Shown: one piece after another, positions 1-8,171 of the stretch
Layout of the letters: each line of letters starts with the position of its first letter
Numbering within the stretch: the first letter of the stretch is position 1
Assembly: GCA_031266015.1 (NCBI GenBank)
Contig: JAISBU010000034.1
Coordinates: 1-63,258, forward strand
Reading direction: 5' to 3'
Length of the DNA stretch: 63,258 bases
Origin: Prevotellaceae bacterium
GTDB taxonomy: Bacteria; Bacteroidota; Bacteroidia; Bacteroidales; UBA932
Notes under the pieces: model-generated
The model's input: the letters and a program-made list of their open reading frames with translations, nothing else
Database searches by the model: none
Told to the model about the DNA's origin: nothing
Position numbers and translations under genes: made by a program

Positions 1-955
1 ATTGGTCAACAAATTCCTGTGTAGGCTGATTCCATCCGTAAGCACCGCCTACCCATCCGGTATTACGCGGTCCCATATATGTGCTGAGCCAACAGGACTG
101 GTTCTCATCATCCCAAAAACCGGCATCGGTCAATCCATAATATTGAACTTCAAAGAGTGACTCACCTGTATTCTTATTTTTTGCTTCACCTCCGAAACAA
201 TCACCGTAATCAGGATTCAACGTATAGCCCAGACTTCCAACAAGTTCACACATACTCAAGGCCTCCTGATACATGCCCAGTGTAAGGTAAACTTTTGCCA
301 GCATACCTGCGGCCGCTCCTTTTGAGGCACGCCCCATGTTGCTTCCCGAATATTCTTCACGAAGAGGAAGAAGCTCGATAGCATCTTTGAGGCCGGAAAT
401 GATTACTTCATTATAGATAGTATTCTTATCTGTACGAACCGGCATCAAATCATCACCGGGCTTAGGGGTGCTTGTTGTTAAAGGAACATCACCGAATAAT
501 TGTACAAGGATGAAATAGTAATGCGCCCTTAAAAATTTAGCTTCCCCTATACACCTGTTTTTCAAAGCTTCATCTATATCCATAGAAGAAACGCTCTCCA
601 ATACAGTATTGCAATACAAGATACCGGGATTCGGGCCACGCCATATATCCAGAGCCGCGGCATTGTCGGTAGTGGTTACAAAATTAGCGATATCGACAGT
701 CTCGATTCCGTCTGTTCCGCCTCCGGCGCCTACTTCACTATTGCCGGCAATAATGTCGAGTGTCCAGATGCGCATATTATAGAGTTTAGGACGCTGGAGC
801 GGCTGATACGCCCCATTTACCAACGCCATGGCAGATTCTTTATCACTTAATGCTTCCGCACTCGGGTCTTCATAAGGTTCTTTGTCCAGAAAATCCGAAC
901 AGGAAACCAGTAAAGACGCTAACATTATAAAACCTGTATATATTATTTCTTTCAT
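1..955 (-). CDS. SusD/RagB-family nutrient-binding lipoprotein (partial, 3' end outside window)
   Basis: The reading frame opens at an ATG at 955 on the minus strand and stays open to base 1, so only the N-terminal 318 residues are present. The start is followed by a hydrophobic stretch and the lipobox LLVSC, so Cys19 should be lipidated. The rest has the look of SusD: DFLDKEP after the Cys, AEALSDKESA, a LYNMR segment, EAKFLRAHYYF and the ALSMCELVG helix repeat. SusD proteins cap SusC barrels at the cell surface and bind glycans or peptides. The gene starts 19 bases after the susC stop and belongs to the same operon. The substrate cannot be told from this part. Confidence 0.95.
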   Translation of the reverse strand, partial: MKEIIYTGFIMLASLLVSCSDFLDKEPYEDPSAEALSDKESAMALVNGAYQPLQRPKLYNMRIWTLDIIAGNSEVGAGGGTDGIETVDIANFVTTTDNAAALDIWRGPNPGILYCNTVLESVSSMDIDEALKNRCIGEAKFLRAHYYFILVQLFGDVPLTTSTPKPGDDLMPVRTDKNTIYNEVIISGLKDAIELLPLREEYSGSNMGRASKGAAAGMLAKVYLTLGMYQEALSMCELVGSLGYTLNPDYGDCFGGEAKNKNTGESLFEVQYYGLTDAGFWDDENQSCWLSTYMGPRNTGWVGGAYGWNQPTQEFVDQ

Positions 956-974
956 AACTTTTCGTGTTTTGATA

Positions 975-3900
975 TTAAAATTTGACATTTACACCAAAAC
1001 TGATGGTGCGTGTAAGCGGATATGTACTCAGGTCTACGCCATCCGCCCCTACCTCGGGGTCGAATCCCGAATACTTAGTGAATGTGTACAGATTCTGGCA
1101 AGACATATACAAACGTACCGTTTGCAGGTAAGCCTTCTTCGCGATAATTTCCGGTAATGTATATCCTAATGTTAGGTTCTTGATTCTCAGGTAAGAACCA
1201 TCTTCTATAAAACGGTTCGAATGACGGGCATTTTTATTCGGATCGCTATATACAGCCCGGGGAACCGAATTGCCTGTACCTTCGCCTGTCCATCTGTCTA
1301 ATACTCTAGCTGTTTGATTTTGAGGTACAGCCATGCCTTCCTGCCAAATACGGTTGGCATTGTAAATATCATTTCCAGCCACCCCTTGCAGAAATAGCTG
1401 CAAATCGAAATTTTTATAGGCAAAACTATTGTTCATCGAGAACGACCATTCCGGTGTCGGATTACCTGTGTAAGTACGGTCATTATCGTTAATTACTCCA
1501 TTATTGTCTAAGTCCATAAAACGGATATCGCCGGGAGACGTTCCACCGGGAACCTGTATAGAAGCATTAGCTACCTCATTCTGAGTCTGGAATAAGCCGT
1601 TGGTTACATAGCCATAAAATGAATTGATGGGATTACCTTCTGCATTTACCAATACTTTAGTCATATTGATATCATCGCCGGTAAATAAAGGTACTCCATC
1701 ATTCATGCTGATAACTTTATTCTTATTGTAAGAAACATTCAGATCCGTATTCCATTCCAGTTCTCCTGTCAGATTCCGGGACGATATGGACAATTCCCAT
1801 CCGGTATTGCGTACCTTACCTGCATTGATGCTTGGTACAGCAATATCCGAATATCCGGTTGTGATAGGCACTGCCATCGGTACAAGCATATCGGTTGTGT
1901 TTTTGATATATCCGTCTAAAGACAGATTGATACGCCGGTCTATCAGTGTAAAGTCAACCCCTGCATTCCATTGTTTTACAGTTTCCCATTTCACATTTGG
2001 ATTTGACATAACAAGAGGATAGAGGGTCGATACGGGAGTTCCGTTGAATACATACTGTCCGGTTTTCAGCTTGGTATAATATGCATAATTATCAATTCCC
2101 CATTGATTTCCCGTTACTCCATACCCGGCTCTTACTTTAATATCATTTACCCATTTATTTTTCTGATAAAAGGATTCTTCCGACAAACGCCATGCTGCCG
2201 CTACGGACGGAAAAGTTCCCCACCGGTTATCTTTCGAAAAACGTGAAGATCCATCGCGACGTACAGTTAAGGTAAGCAAATACCGGTTGGCATAATTATA
2301 GTTTGCCCGAGCCATGAAAGACAACAAGGCCCAATCATTTTTCGTTCCGCCTACTGTCGGCTGATTCAGCCCATTGGACAATTGATTGTTTTTATCACTC
2401 AGAAAACCCTGCACGCTGGCATTCATTTTATTATAACTATTATTCTGGGCGCTCGAACCAATCATTACATTTAAATGGTGGTTATCATTGAAAGTTTCGA
2501 TGTAGGTCAGTGTATTATCCCACAGGTAAGTCAGGCTTTTAGCAGATTCTTCATACCGGTACGACTCCGGCTGTGGTATTGGTTTCCAGTCATATTTAGG
2601 ACTAAAGTCGGTACTATCCCAAAATTTGAAATCTATACCACCTAAAGTTTTGAAGGTTACTTTGTTGAATAAATTAATTTCGGCAAAAACATTTCCCAGC
2701 AAATTATACCCTTTAGTAGTTTGGCTGTTGACTTTAGCATTTCCCAGCGGATTCTTAATATCTCCATACCAGTAGGCAGGATTACCCGGGCCGGAATATG
2801 TACCATCTTCGTTGTACACCGCTTGTGTAGGTTGTGCGGCCATTGCATCGCGAATACTATAGCTCCCTTGCTTCTTTACATCATGGCTCAGCGTAACATT
2901 ATTGCCGAATTTAAGCCAGGATTTCACTTTTGATTCTCCATTAAATTGAACGGTATATCGCTTATATGATGTATTGGTTACAATCCCTTCCTGGTCTAGA
3001 ATCCCTCCGGATACATAATAATTACTCTTATCAGTACCACCGGAATAGGATATAGAATAATTTTGAATCTGGCTTGTCCTCAATAGCTCATCCACCCAGT
3101 CAGTACCTTTCCCCAATGTGGTAGGGTCCGCAAAATCAGGTCTTTGCATCAGGCTTTCACTGCCATTATAATTAGCAATCATATCATTATGATATGACGC
3201 AAACTGACTTGCATTTAACATCTTGGGCATACTTGTCGCATCCTGTATCCCCCAATTCGCACTGAACGACACAATACCATCACCGGATTTTCCTTTTTTA
3301 GTAGTGATAAGGATTACGCCATTTGCCCCTCTCGATCCGTAAATGGCTGTCGCAGAAGCGTCTTTCAGCACATCTACGGTTTGTACATCGTCCATGTTAA
3401 GGGCATTTAGAGATAAGTCTGTGGGGACTCCGTCAACAACCAATAAAGGTTCGCTGTTATTAATGGTACTTATACCTCTTATGCGAATTGAAACATTGCT
3501 GCCAGGCGCTCCGGAGTTTATGATCTGAACACCGGAAGCCCTTCCCTGCAAGGCTTCTCCCATACTGGCTACCGGCTTGTCCTGCATGGATTTTGAGTCG
3601 ACAGAAGAGACGGCTCCAGTTAAATCCTTTTTTCTCATCACGCCATAACCAACAACTACTATTTCGTCCAATATTTCTGCATTTTCTTTCATTGCAATTT
3701 GCAAAGACGATTTTCCGGCAACCGGAATTTCTTGCGATAAAAATCCCAGATAAGATATGGCTAAAATATCGCTTTCATTTACATCTAAAGAGAATTTCCC
3801 GTCTACATCTGTCATAGTACCATTGGTAGTACCTTTTACGGCAACAGATGCCCCAATAACACTTTCACCTTTCTCATCAAGTGCTATACCCGTGATTGTC

Positions 3901-4001
3901 TTTTTGTTTTGGGCCGATAAGTGAAGTGTGAAAAATAAGGTCAGAATAAGAAATCCTATTCTACCTAGATAAGTCCATTTCTTTTTTTGATTTTTTCTCA
4001 T
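975..4001 (-). CDS. SusC/RagA-family TonB-dependent outer membrane transporter
   Basis: This 1008-residue protein imports a ligand captured by the SusD partner, using TonB energy. It begins with a signal peptide (ending near HLSAQ), then a carboxypeptidase-D-like regulatory domain (about 35-110), the SusC-specific TonB motif EIVVVGYG (about 113-120), a plug domain (LLVVDGVP, SRGANGVILITTKKG) and a long beta-barrel that ends in an aromatic residue (VNVKF). Length and domain order are normal for SusC. It is the first gene of the pair with the SusD gene 19 bases downstream. The DUF6377-like regulator gene lies just upstream on the same strand, which often goes with regulation of the pair. Substrate is unknown. 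Confidence 0.96.
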   Translation of the reverse strand: MRKNQKKKWTYLGRIGFLILTLFFTLHLSAQNKKTITGIALDEKGESVIGASVAVKGTTNGTMTDVDGKFSLDVNESDILAISYLGFLSQEIPVAGKSSLQIAMKENAEILDEIVVVGYGVMRKKDLTGAVSSVDSKSMQDKPVASMGEALQGRASGVQIINSGAPGSNVSIRIRGISTINNSEPLLVVDGVPTDLSLNALNMDDVQTVDVLKDASATAIYGSRGANGVILITTKKGKSGDGIVSFSANWGIQDATSMPKMLNASQFASYHNDMIANYNGSESLMQRPDFADPTTLGKGTDWVDELLRTSQIQNYSISYSGGTDKSNYYVSGGILDQEGIVTNTSYKRYTVQFNGESKVKSWLKFGNNVTLSHDVKKQGSYSIRDAMAAQPTQAVYNEDGTYSGPGNPAYWYGDIKNPLGNAKVNSQTTKGYNLLGNVFAEINLFNKVTFKTLGGIDFKFWDSTDFSPKYDWKPIPQPESYRYEESAKSLTYLWDNTLTYIETFNDNHHLNVMIGSSAQNNSYNKMNASVQGFLSDKNNQLSNGLNQPTVGGTKNDWALLSFMARANYNYANRYLLTLTVRRDGSSRFSKDNRWGTFPSVAAAWRLSEESFYQKNKWVNDIKVRAGYGVTGNQWGIDNYAYYTKLKTGQYVFNGTPVSTLYPLVMSNPNVKWETVKQWNAGVDFTLIDRRINLSLDGYIKNTTDMLVPMAVPITTGYSDIAVPSINAGKVRNTGWELSISSRNLTGELEWNTDLNVSYNKNKVISMNDGVPLFTGDDINMTKVLVNAEGNPINSFYGYVTNGLFQTQNEVANASIQVPGGTSPGDIRFMDLDNNGVINDNDRTYTGNPTPEWSFSMNNSFAYKNFDLQLFLQGVAGNDIYNANRIWQEGMAVPQNQTARVLDRWTGEGTGNSVPRAVYSDPNKNARHSNRFIEDGSYLRIKNLTLGYTLPEIIAKKAYLQTVRLYMSCQNLYTFTKYSGFDPEVGADGVDLSTYPLTRTISFGVNVKF

Positions 4002-4079
4002 GGTCTATAACTATATTATGAATTTTCTTAACTTATGGTTCACATAGCTATTTCAGCTTTGTGAACTGAGATCGATTTA

Positions 4080-4105
4080 CTTCTTGTATGCAAAAATACA
4101 AGAAG
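4080..4105 (-). promoter_or_regulatory. susC promoter -7 element inside a 10-bp inverted repeat (candidate operator)
   Basis: The arms CTTCTTGTAT (4080-4089) and ATACAAGAAG (4096-4105) are perfectly complementary with a 6-base gap. On the minus strand the sequence TATTTTTG (4091-4098) fits the Bacteroidetes -7 box TAnnTTTG and overlaps one arm, so a dimeric regulator bound here would contact the promoter. The predicted transcript start is about 80 bases before the susC ATG. A clear -33 TTTG is not seen. A second, shorter inverted repeat (TTCACA...TGTGAA, about 4039-4065) lies in the leader. The rest of the 220-base gap up to 4221 is AT-rich with nothing else I recognise. Confidence 0.5.
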
Positions 4106-4221
4106 CAGATTCTTAAAGAAAATTCACATGGATAAAATATAGACGAAATAAAGCATTATTTCCTTGTAAAACAAATATTTACATACTTGCAGGATGCTGA
4201 AAAATATAGATGGCGTATACC

Positions 4222-5868
4222 TTAATTCTTCTTTATAACACCTATTTTCATTACTAAAGATTCAAATTCTTCACGAGGTACAGCGGCTTTATTCCGTACC
4301 CGGGTACGGTAGCTATAAATGGTATTCGCAGAATAGTGTAAAAAGCTTGCAATTTTGGAGCTGTCGGTTATTCCTAACCTTATTAATGCAAATATGCGAA
4401 GTTCCACGTTTAACAGTTCGTTCGGTTTTAATAGAAATTTTTCATTTTCCGTTAAAAGAGAATTAAATTCGTCTACAAAATTGGGGTAAAGATGCAAGAA
4501 TATATTATCGAAATTCTCATAAAGTCCCTTTAGCTCATTGTCTATCATCTCTTTGGATTTTAGCATCTTGTATAGTTCGTCCAGCTTTTTTTCTACTGCT
4601 TTTTTATTGAGTATATTTTGATATTTTTCGAACTTATTGATATAGGTAGAGCATAAATCGAAGAAGTGCCCAATATATGCTTCCTTTATTTGGTTTGCCT
4701 CCGAAAGCTCCTTATTAACATCATTCAGCTGGTGAACAGTAGATTGTAAATCTGCATTAAGTTCATTCAGCTTTACATTCGTATAGTAGAGCTGCTTACG
4801 TATCCGGACAACCCATTTCATTTGCCTGTACACCATGACTACTGCTACAATCAAAAACAGGGACAATATGCTGACAAGAATGAGGAATAATTGCAGCTCT
4901 GACTTTTGTTTATTTGTATTCTCCTGATACGCAAAGTCTATAATGGGGAATATTTGAGAAATTTCGTAGGTTCTTAAGCGGGCATTACAAAACATAGCAT
5001 CCTCCATTGATGATTTTATACAGCTATAGGCCTTTTCCACTTCACCTGTTTCGTATAGAATGGAAGCGAGCGCCTGCATAGAGGCATTTTCCTTAATTGA
5101 GTTTTTTATATCGCATATAGCGGATGTAGCGTAATAATGTTTTTGTAAATCAATATTCTTCTCTTTTTTGTAAATATTAGCAAGAGCATAGGTTAATACT
5201 GCTTTTTCATGTGTATCCGATTCTGTACAATTCAATAGCTGTTCTAATATTAGTCTGGCTTCATCCAGCCTGTTTTCATCATCCAACTTCTCAGCATACA
5301 CTATTTTATAATGATTGGATTCTTTGTCCAGAACGTTGAGCAGTGAGTCCCTGTATAGCTTACTTTTTTCTGCATATATAAGCGTATAAGGATTATTGTT
5401 TGAATAATAGATATAAAGCTGCTTATAACAATCGTAATATTTAACCAATAGCCAGTCAGGAAGATTTTTAGTATTTACTGATTCCAGAATATTTATGCCA
5501 TCAATATACATTCCGGCAATAATATACAACGAAACCAAATCTAATTTAGATTCGTAAATCCACATCGGATGCTTCAATGTTTCTGCTATTTCTGTACTTT
5601 TCCGAACATAGTAGATCGCTGAATCTGATATGTAGGTTTTATATTCGTTATATAATTTAAAGTTTATGTTATATCGTTGTTCCGCTGTTATATCAGGAGT
5701 TTCGAACATTTTTTTTATTTCAGATATTTTATTTTCCTTTTTAGATACATGTACATACTTATTATCCATAAGCTTATATAGAATGTGAAGTGTTGTATCT
5801 TGCAATGCGTTCGAAAAAACATCGCAAATAAAAAATAAAAAGAATATGAGAAAGAGTGTTTTTTTCAT
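4222..5868 (-). CDS. DUF6377-type membrane-tethered transcriptional regulator
   Basis: The 548-residue protein has an N-terminal signal or membrane segment, a helical TPR-like region (about 30-320) expected outside the inner membrane, one transmembrane segment (LFLILVSILSLFLIVAVVMVY, about 327-347), a coiled coil (about 355-400), and a C-terminal helix-turn-helix (SSKIASFLHYSANTIYSYRTRVR, about 505-528) of LuxR type. Proteins of this layout are common beside SusC/SusD loci in Bacteroidales. The likely job is to sense a signal outside the inner membrane and control the neighbouring susCD genes. A TAnnTTTG box (5888-5895, minus) precedes the start. The signal and the DNA target are not known. 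Confidence 0.85.
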   Translation of the reverse strand: MKKTLFLIFFLFFICDVFSNALQDTTLHILYKLMDNKYVHVSKKENKISEIKKMFETPDITAEQRYNINFKLYNEYKTYISDSAIYYVRKSTEIAETLKHPMWIYESKLDLVSLYIIAGMYIDGINILESVNTKNLPDWLLVKYYDCYKQLYIYYSNNNPYTLIYAEKSKLYRDSLLNVLDKESNHYKIVYAEKLDDENRLDEARLILEQLLNCTESDTHEKAVLTYALANIYKKEKNIDLQKHYYATSAICDIKNSIKENASMQALASILYETGEVEKAYSCIKSSMEDAMFCNARLRTYEISQIFPIIDFAYQENTNKQKSELQLFLILVSILSLFLIVAVVMVYRQMKWVVRIRKQLYYTNVKLNELNADLQSTVHQLNDVNKELSEANQIKEAYIGHFFDLCSTYINKFEKYQNILNKKAVEKKLDELYKMLKSKEMIDNELKGLYENFDNIFLHLYPNFVDEFNSLLTENEKFLLKPNELLNVELRIFALIRLGITDSSKIASFLHYSANTIYSYRTRVRNKAAVPREEFESLVMKIGVIKKN

Positions 5869-5887
5869 ACAACTTCGTTAATATAAA

Positions 5888-5895
5888 CAAAGTTA
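5888..5895 (-). promoter_or_regulatory. -7 box for the DUF6377-type regulator gene
   Basis: On the minus strand TAACTTTG matches TAnnTTTG 20 bases before the start codon at 5868. A second match, TACCTTTG at 6067-6074 on the same strand, would give a leader of about 190 bases that begins with the inner hairpin of the inverted repeat described at 6023-6110. Neither has an obvious TTTG at the -33 position, so which one is used is open. Confidence 0.4.
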
Positions 5896-6022
5896 TTAAA
5901 ATTTGATTATAAATATAAGAAATTGGTTTTGAAAACAGCCATTTACATTGATACAATAGAAAAAAAGCAGACCAAAGAGTTTACGCATCGCTTTTAAATT
6001 ATACTTGTTGAATTTTTATATC

Positions 6023-6110
6023 GGGCAACCGAATCAATATACTGGGATACGGAATGTTTCATATCCCAAAGGTAAAACTTTTTGAAAAACTTTTTTTGCT
6101 GCGGTTGCCC
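6023..6110. repeat. Nested inverted repeat between the regulator gene and pheA
   Basis: Outer arms GGGCAACCG (6023-6031) and CGGTTGCCC (6102-6110) enclose inner arms GGGATA (6044-6049) and TATCCC (6062-6067). The A/T-rich filler between them is not coding in any convincing frame. It could be an mRNA leader structure for the leftward regulator gene, a boundary of a lost mobile sequence, or a transcription end. The remainder of the 5869-6132 gap shows nothing else I can support. Confidence 0.4.
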
Positions 6111-6132
6111 TGTAAAAAATAGCGTTATTTTT

Positions 6133-6161
6133 TTTGATTCTGCAAAAAAGTATTACCTTTG
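6133..6161 (+). promoter_or_regulatory. Promoter of the pheA operon and its leader
   Basis: TACCTTTG at 6154-6161 is an exact Bacteroidetes -7 box (TAnnTTTG), with TTTG at 6133-6136 in the -33 position. The 17-base spacing is a little short of the usual 19-21. Transcription should begin near 6168, only about 15 bases before the leader-peptide ATG at 6183. Confidence 0.65.
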
Positions 6162-6182
6162 CACCAACATTCGTACAACAAC

Positions 6183-6260
6183 ATGTCGCTACAACGATTT
6201 TACTTTGGTTTTTACCTTTATCAGCACGCTAAGCGGGGTTGCACGAATTCTATTGTCTAA
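6183..6260 (+). CDS. Phe/Tyr-rich leader peptide of the pheA attenuator
   Basis: A 25-codon open frame runs from ATG 6183 to TAA 6258-6260. Residues 5-13 read RFYFGFYLY, so three Phe and three Tyr fall within eight codons, as expected of a regulatory leader peptide for an operon making those two amino acids. The frame sits between the predicted promoter and an intrinsic terminator just ahead of pheA. Its 3' half (codons for KRGC, 6231-6242) contains the strand that can pair with the terminator's 5' arm. Function is inferred from this arrangement, which matches classical ribosome-mediated attenuation such as pheL in enteric bacteria. It is too short for homology evidence. Confidence 0.75.
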   Translation: MSLQRFYFGFYLYQHAKRGCTNSIV

Positions 6261-6316
6261 GATGAGCATGTAAAGTATATCGTAAATCCCGCACGTAAGT
6301 GGCGGGATTTTTTTAT
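6233..6316 (+). promoter_or_regulatory. Terminator/antiterminator attenuator upstream of pheA
   Basis: The terminator stem is AAATCCCGC (6284-6292) with GCGGGATTT (6302-6310), 9 bp, followed by a run of T up to 6314. The segment GCGGGGTT (6233-6240), inside the leader peptide frame, can pair with AATCCCGC (6285-6292) over 8 bp with one G-U, which would prevent terminator formation. A ribosome stalled on the Phe/Tyr codons (6198-6221) leaves 6233-6240 free, giving antitermination. A ribosome that runs on to the stop at 6258 covers it, giving termination. The T-run ends about 14 bases before the pheA start at 6329. Confidence 0.75.
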
Positions 6317-6328
6317 TTTAAATCATAA

Positions 6329-7165
6329 ATGGAAGGACGAAAGCGGATAGCGATTCAAGGGGTGGCAGGCGCTTTTCACGAGGTAGCCGCAAGGCAGTTT
6401 TTTGGTGATAACATTGAGGTAGTGGAATGCGACACCTTTCGTATCCTCAGCCAAAAGTTGCAGGGTAGAGCTTCCGATTTTGCGCTCATGGCCATCGAGA
6501 ATACCATTGCCGGAACGCTGATGCCAAACTACTCGCTAATTAGCGAATTTGGCTTGGGAATCGTGGGTGAGGTGTACTTGCATATTGAAATGCAGCTTAT
6601 GGCGCTACCCGGCGTAAAGCTTCCGCAAGTACAATTCATCCATTCACACCCTATAGCTATAGCCCAGTGCCGTGAATATCTGGAAACCTTGCAAGGCGTT
6701 ACCGTGGTTGAAACAAATGATACGGCAGAGTCTGCGCAAAACATAGTAGCCCAAAAGCTGACAAACGTTGCGGCTATAGCGGGCGCACAAGCGGCCAAGC
6801 TGTATGGCTTGGATATTGTTGTACCAAACATTCATACCAACAAGCAGAACTTCACCCGCTTCTTTGTGCTATCACGCGAGATGCAAGTTTCGGATGCTGC
6901 CAATAAAACCTCTCTTTGCTTTGAGATTGAACACCGTAGCGGCTCACTGGCCGAGGTGCTTATGCTTTTTGCCATTAACGGAATCAACCTGACCAAAATA
7001 CAATCTGTACCCATTCTTGGAAAACCATATCAGTATCGTTTCTTTATTGATTTGGAGTGGAACGATAGCGCCCTCTATCGTAGCGTAATGAAGCGTTTTG
7101 CCGAGAAGGTAACCAGCTACACTGTGCTTGGCGAGTATGAGAGAAAAACGGTACCTTTTGATTAG
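6329..7165 (+). CDS. pheA: Prephenate dehydratase
   Basis: This 278-residue enzyme converts prephenate to phenylpyruvate in phenylalanine synthesis. The N-terminal catalytic part contains GVAGAFHEVAA, a MAIENTIAGTL segment and the active-site Thr in NFTRFFVLS (about 173-181). The C-terminal part is an ACT domain (SGSLAEVLMLFAINGINLTKIQS, about 200-225) that normally binds phenylalanine for feedback inhibition. There is no chorismate mutase domain; that activity is fused to AroF two genes on. It is the first gene of pheA-tyrA-aroF, controlled by the attenuator just upstream. Confidence 0.95.
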   Translation: MEGRKRIAIQGVAGAFHEVAARQFFGDNIEVVECDTFRILSQKLQGRASDFALMAIENTIAGTLMPNYSLISEFGLGIVGEVYLHIEMQLMALPGVKLPQVQFIHSHPIAIAQCREYLETLQGVTVVETNDTAESAQNIVAQKLTNVAAIAGAQAAKLYGLDIVVPNIHTNKQNFTRFFVLSREMQVSDAANKTSLCFEIEHRSGSLAEVLMLFAINGINLTKIQSVPILGKPYQYRFFIDLEWNDSALYRSVMKRFAEKVTSYTVLGEYERKTVPFD

Positions 7166-7193
7166 CAGGTTATTTTGGTAAATAAAATTTGAT

Positions 7194-8039
7194 ATGAACG
7201 TTACTGTTATAGGTCTTGGCCTCATAGGCGGCTCCATAGCAATCTCGCTTCGTAAACGAGGTTTTGCCACTCATTTGGTGGGAGTAGAGAGTAGCGAGGC
7301 GCATGCTGCTCAGGCATTGAAGTTAGGCTTGGTAGATGAAATTTTGCCATTAGCTGAGGCGGTGACAACGGCAGACATAGTGGCGTTGGCAGTCCCTGTG
7401 AATATTGCTCGTGAAATGCTGCCTGAGATACTGGACAATATGAAGCCGGATGCTGCCGTAGTAGATGTAGGCTCTACGAAGAATGGCATTTGTACGGCAA
7501 TTCATAATCATCCAAAGCGCTCGCAGTATGTGGCATCGCATCCAATGGCGGGCACAGAGTATTCGGGACCAGCAGCGGCCGTAGACAGGCTTTTTGATGG
7601 TAAAAAAGTTATTATTTGCGAGCAGGAATTGAGCGCTGGCTTTGCTCTTAAGCGTGTGCTGGCTATGTACAAGACGCTGAAAATGGATGTTCTTTCCTAT
7701 GCGGATGCGGCAGCGCACGATAGGCATGTGGCGTACGTTTCGCACATATCGCACGTAAGCTCATTCATGCTGGGCTTGACCGTTTTGGAGGTAGAGAAGA
7801 GCGAAAGCCATATTTTGGATTTGGCCGGAACCGGTTTTGCATCAACCGTACGTTTGGCAAAAAGCTCTCCGGAAACATGGACGCCTATCTTTCTGCAAAA
7901 TGCAGATAGCGTATCGCATGCTTTGGAAAAGTACATAGAAAACCTGCAACAATTTAAGTCATACATTGATACCAACAATGCCGAAGGCCTGCGAAAGCTA
8001 ATGACCGAGGCTAACGAGATAAAGAAAATTATTAAGTAG
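7194..8039 (+). CDS. tyrA: Prephenate dehydrogenase
   Basis: The 281-residue enzyme oxidatively decarboxylates prephenate to 4-hydroxyphenylpyruvate, the tyrosine branch. It starts with an NAD(P)-binding Rossmann motif (VIGLGLIGGS, residues 4-13), followed by DVGSTKNGI and the family motif SHPMAGTEYSGP (about 113-124) that includes the catalytic His. It follows pheA by 28 bases and should be co-transcribed. The aminotransferase gene often found between pheA and tyrA in Bacteroidetes is absent here, so the last step must be supplied from elsewhere. Confidence 0.94.
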   Translation: MNVTVIGLGLIGGSIAISLRKRGFATHLVGVESSEAHAAQALKLGLVDEILPLAEAVTTADIVALAVPVNIAREMLPEILDNMKPDAAVVDVGSTKNGICTAIHNHPKRSQYVASHPMAGTEYSGPAAAVDRLFDGKKVIICEQELSAGFALKRVLAMYKTLKMDVLSYADAAAHDRHVAYVSHISHVSSFMLGLTVLEVEKSESHILDLAGTGFASTVRLAKSSPETWTPIFLQNADSVSHALEKYIENLQQFKSYIDTNNAEGLRKLMTEANEIKKIIK

Positions 8040-8048
8040 CTACCTCTT

Positions 8049-8129
8049 GTTATGCCGAACGAAGTGAAGTTTGACGAAGTCAATCTCATGGTGCGAACTT
8101 GAGATCCTTCGCTATGCTCAGGATGACGT
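8049..8129. repeat. Imperfect palindromic intergenic repeat of a Bacteroidetes type
   Basis: The gap between tyrA and aroF holds TTATGCCGAACGAAGTGAAG facing GATCCTTCGCTATGCTCAGG, an imperfect inverted repeat around GAACTTGAGATC. Dispersed repeats with this wording (CTTCGCTATGCTCAGGATGAC) are familiar in Bacteroidetes genomes. It lies inside the operon, so it would form a hairpin in the mRNA between tyrA and aroF. I see only this full copy in the window. Confidence 0.6.
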
Positions 8130-8171
8130 TAGCAAATAAATTTAGAAGCTGAAATTTAAAGTTAGAAACAT

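Noticed and set aside
6082-6273. A 63-codon frame across the pheA leader region
   Set aside because: It begins upstream of the predicted transcript start and has no family features; the shorter Phe/Tyr-rich frame in another phase explains the region better.
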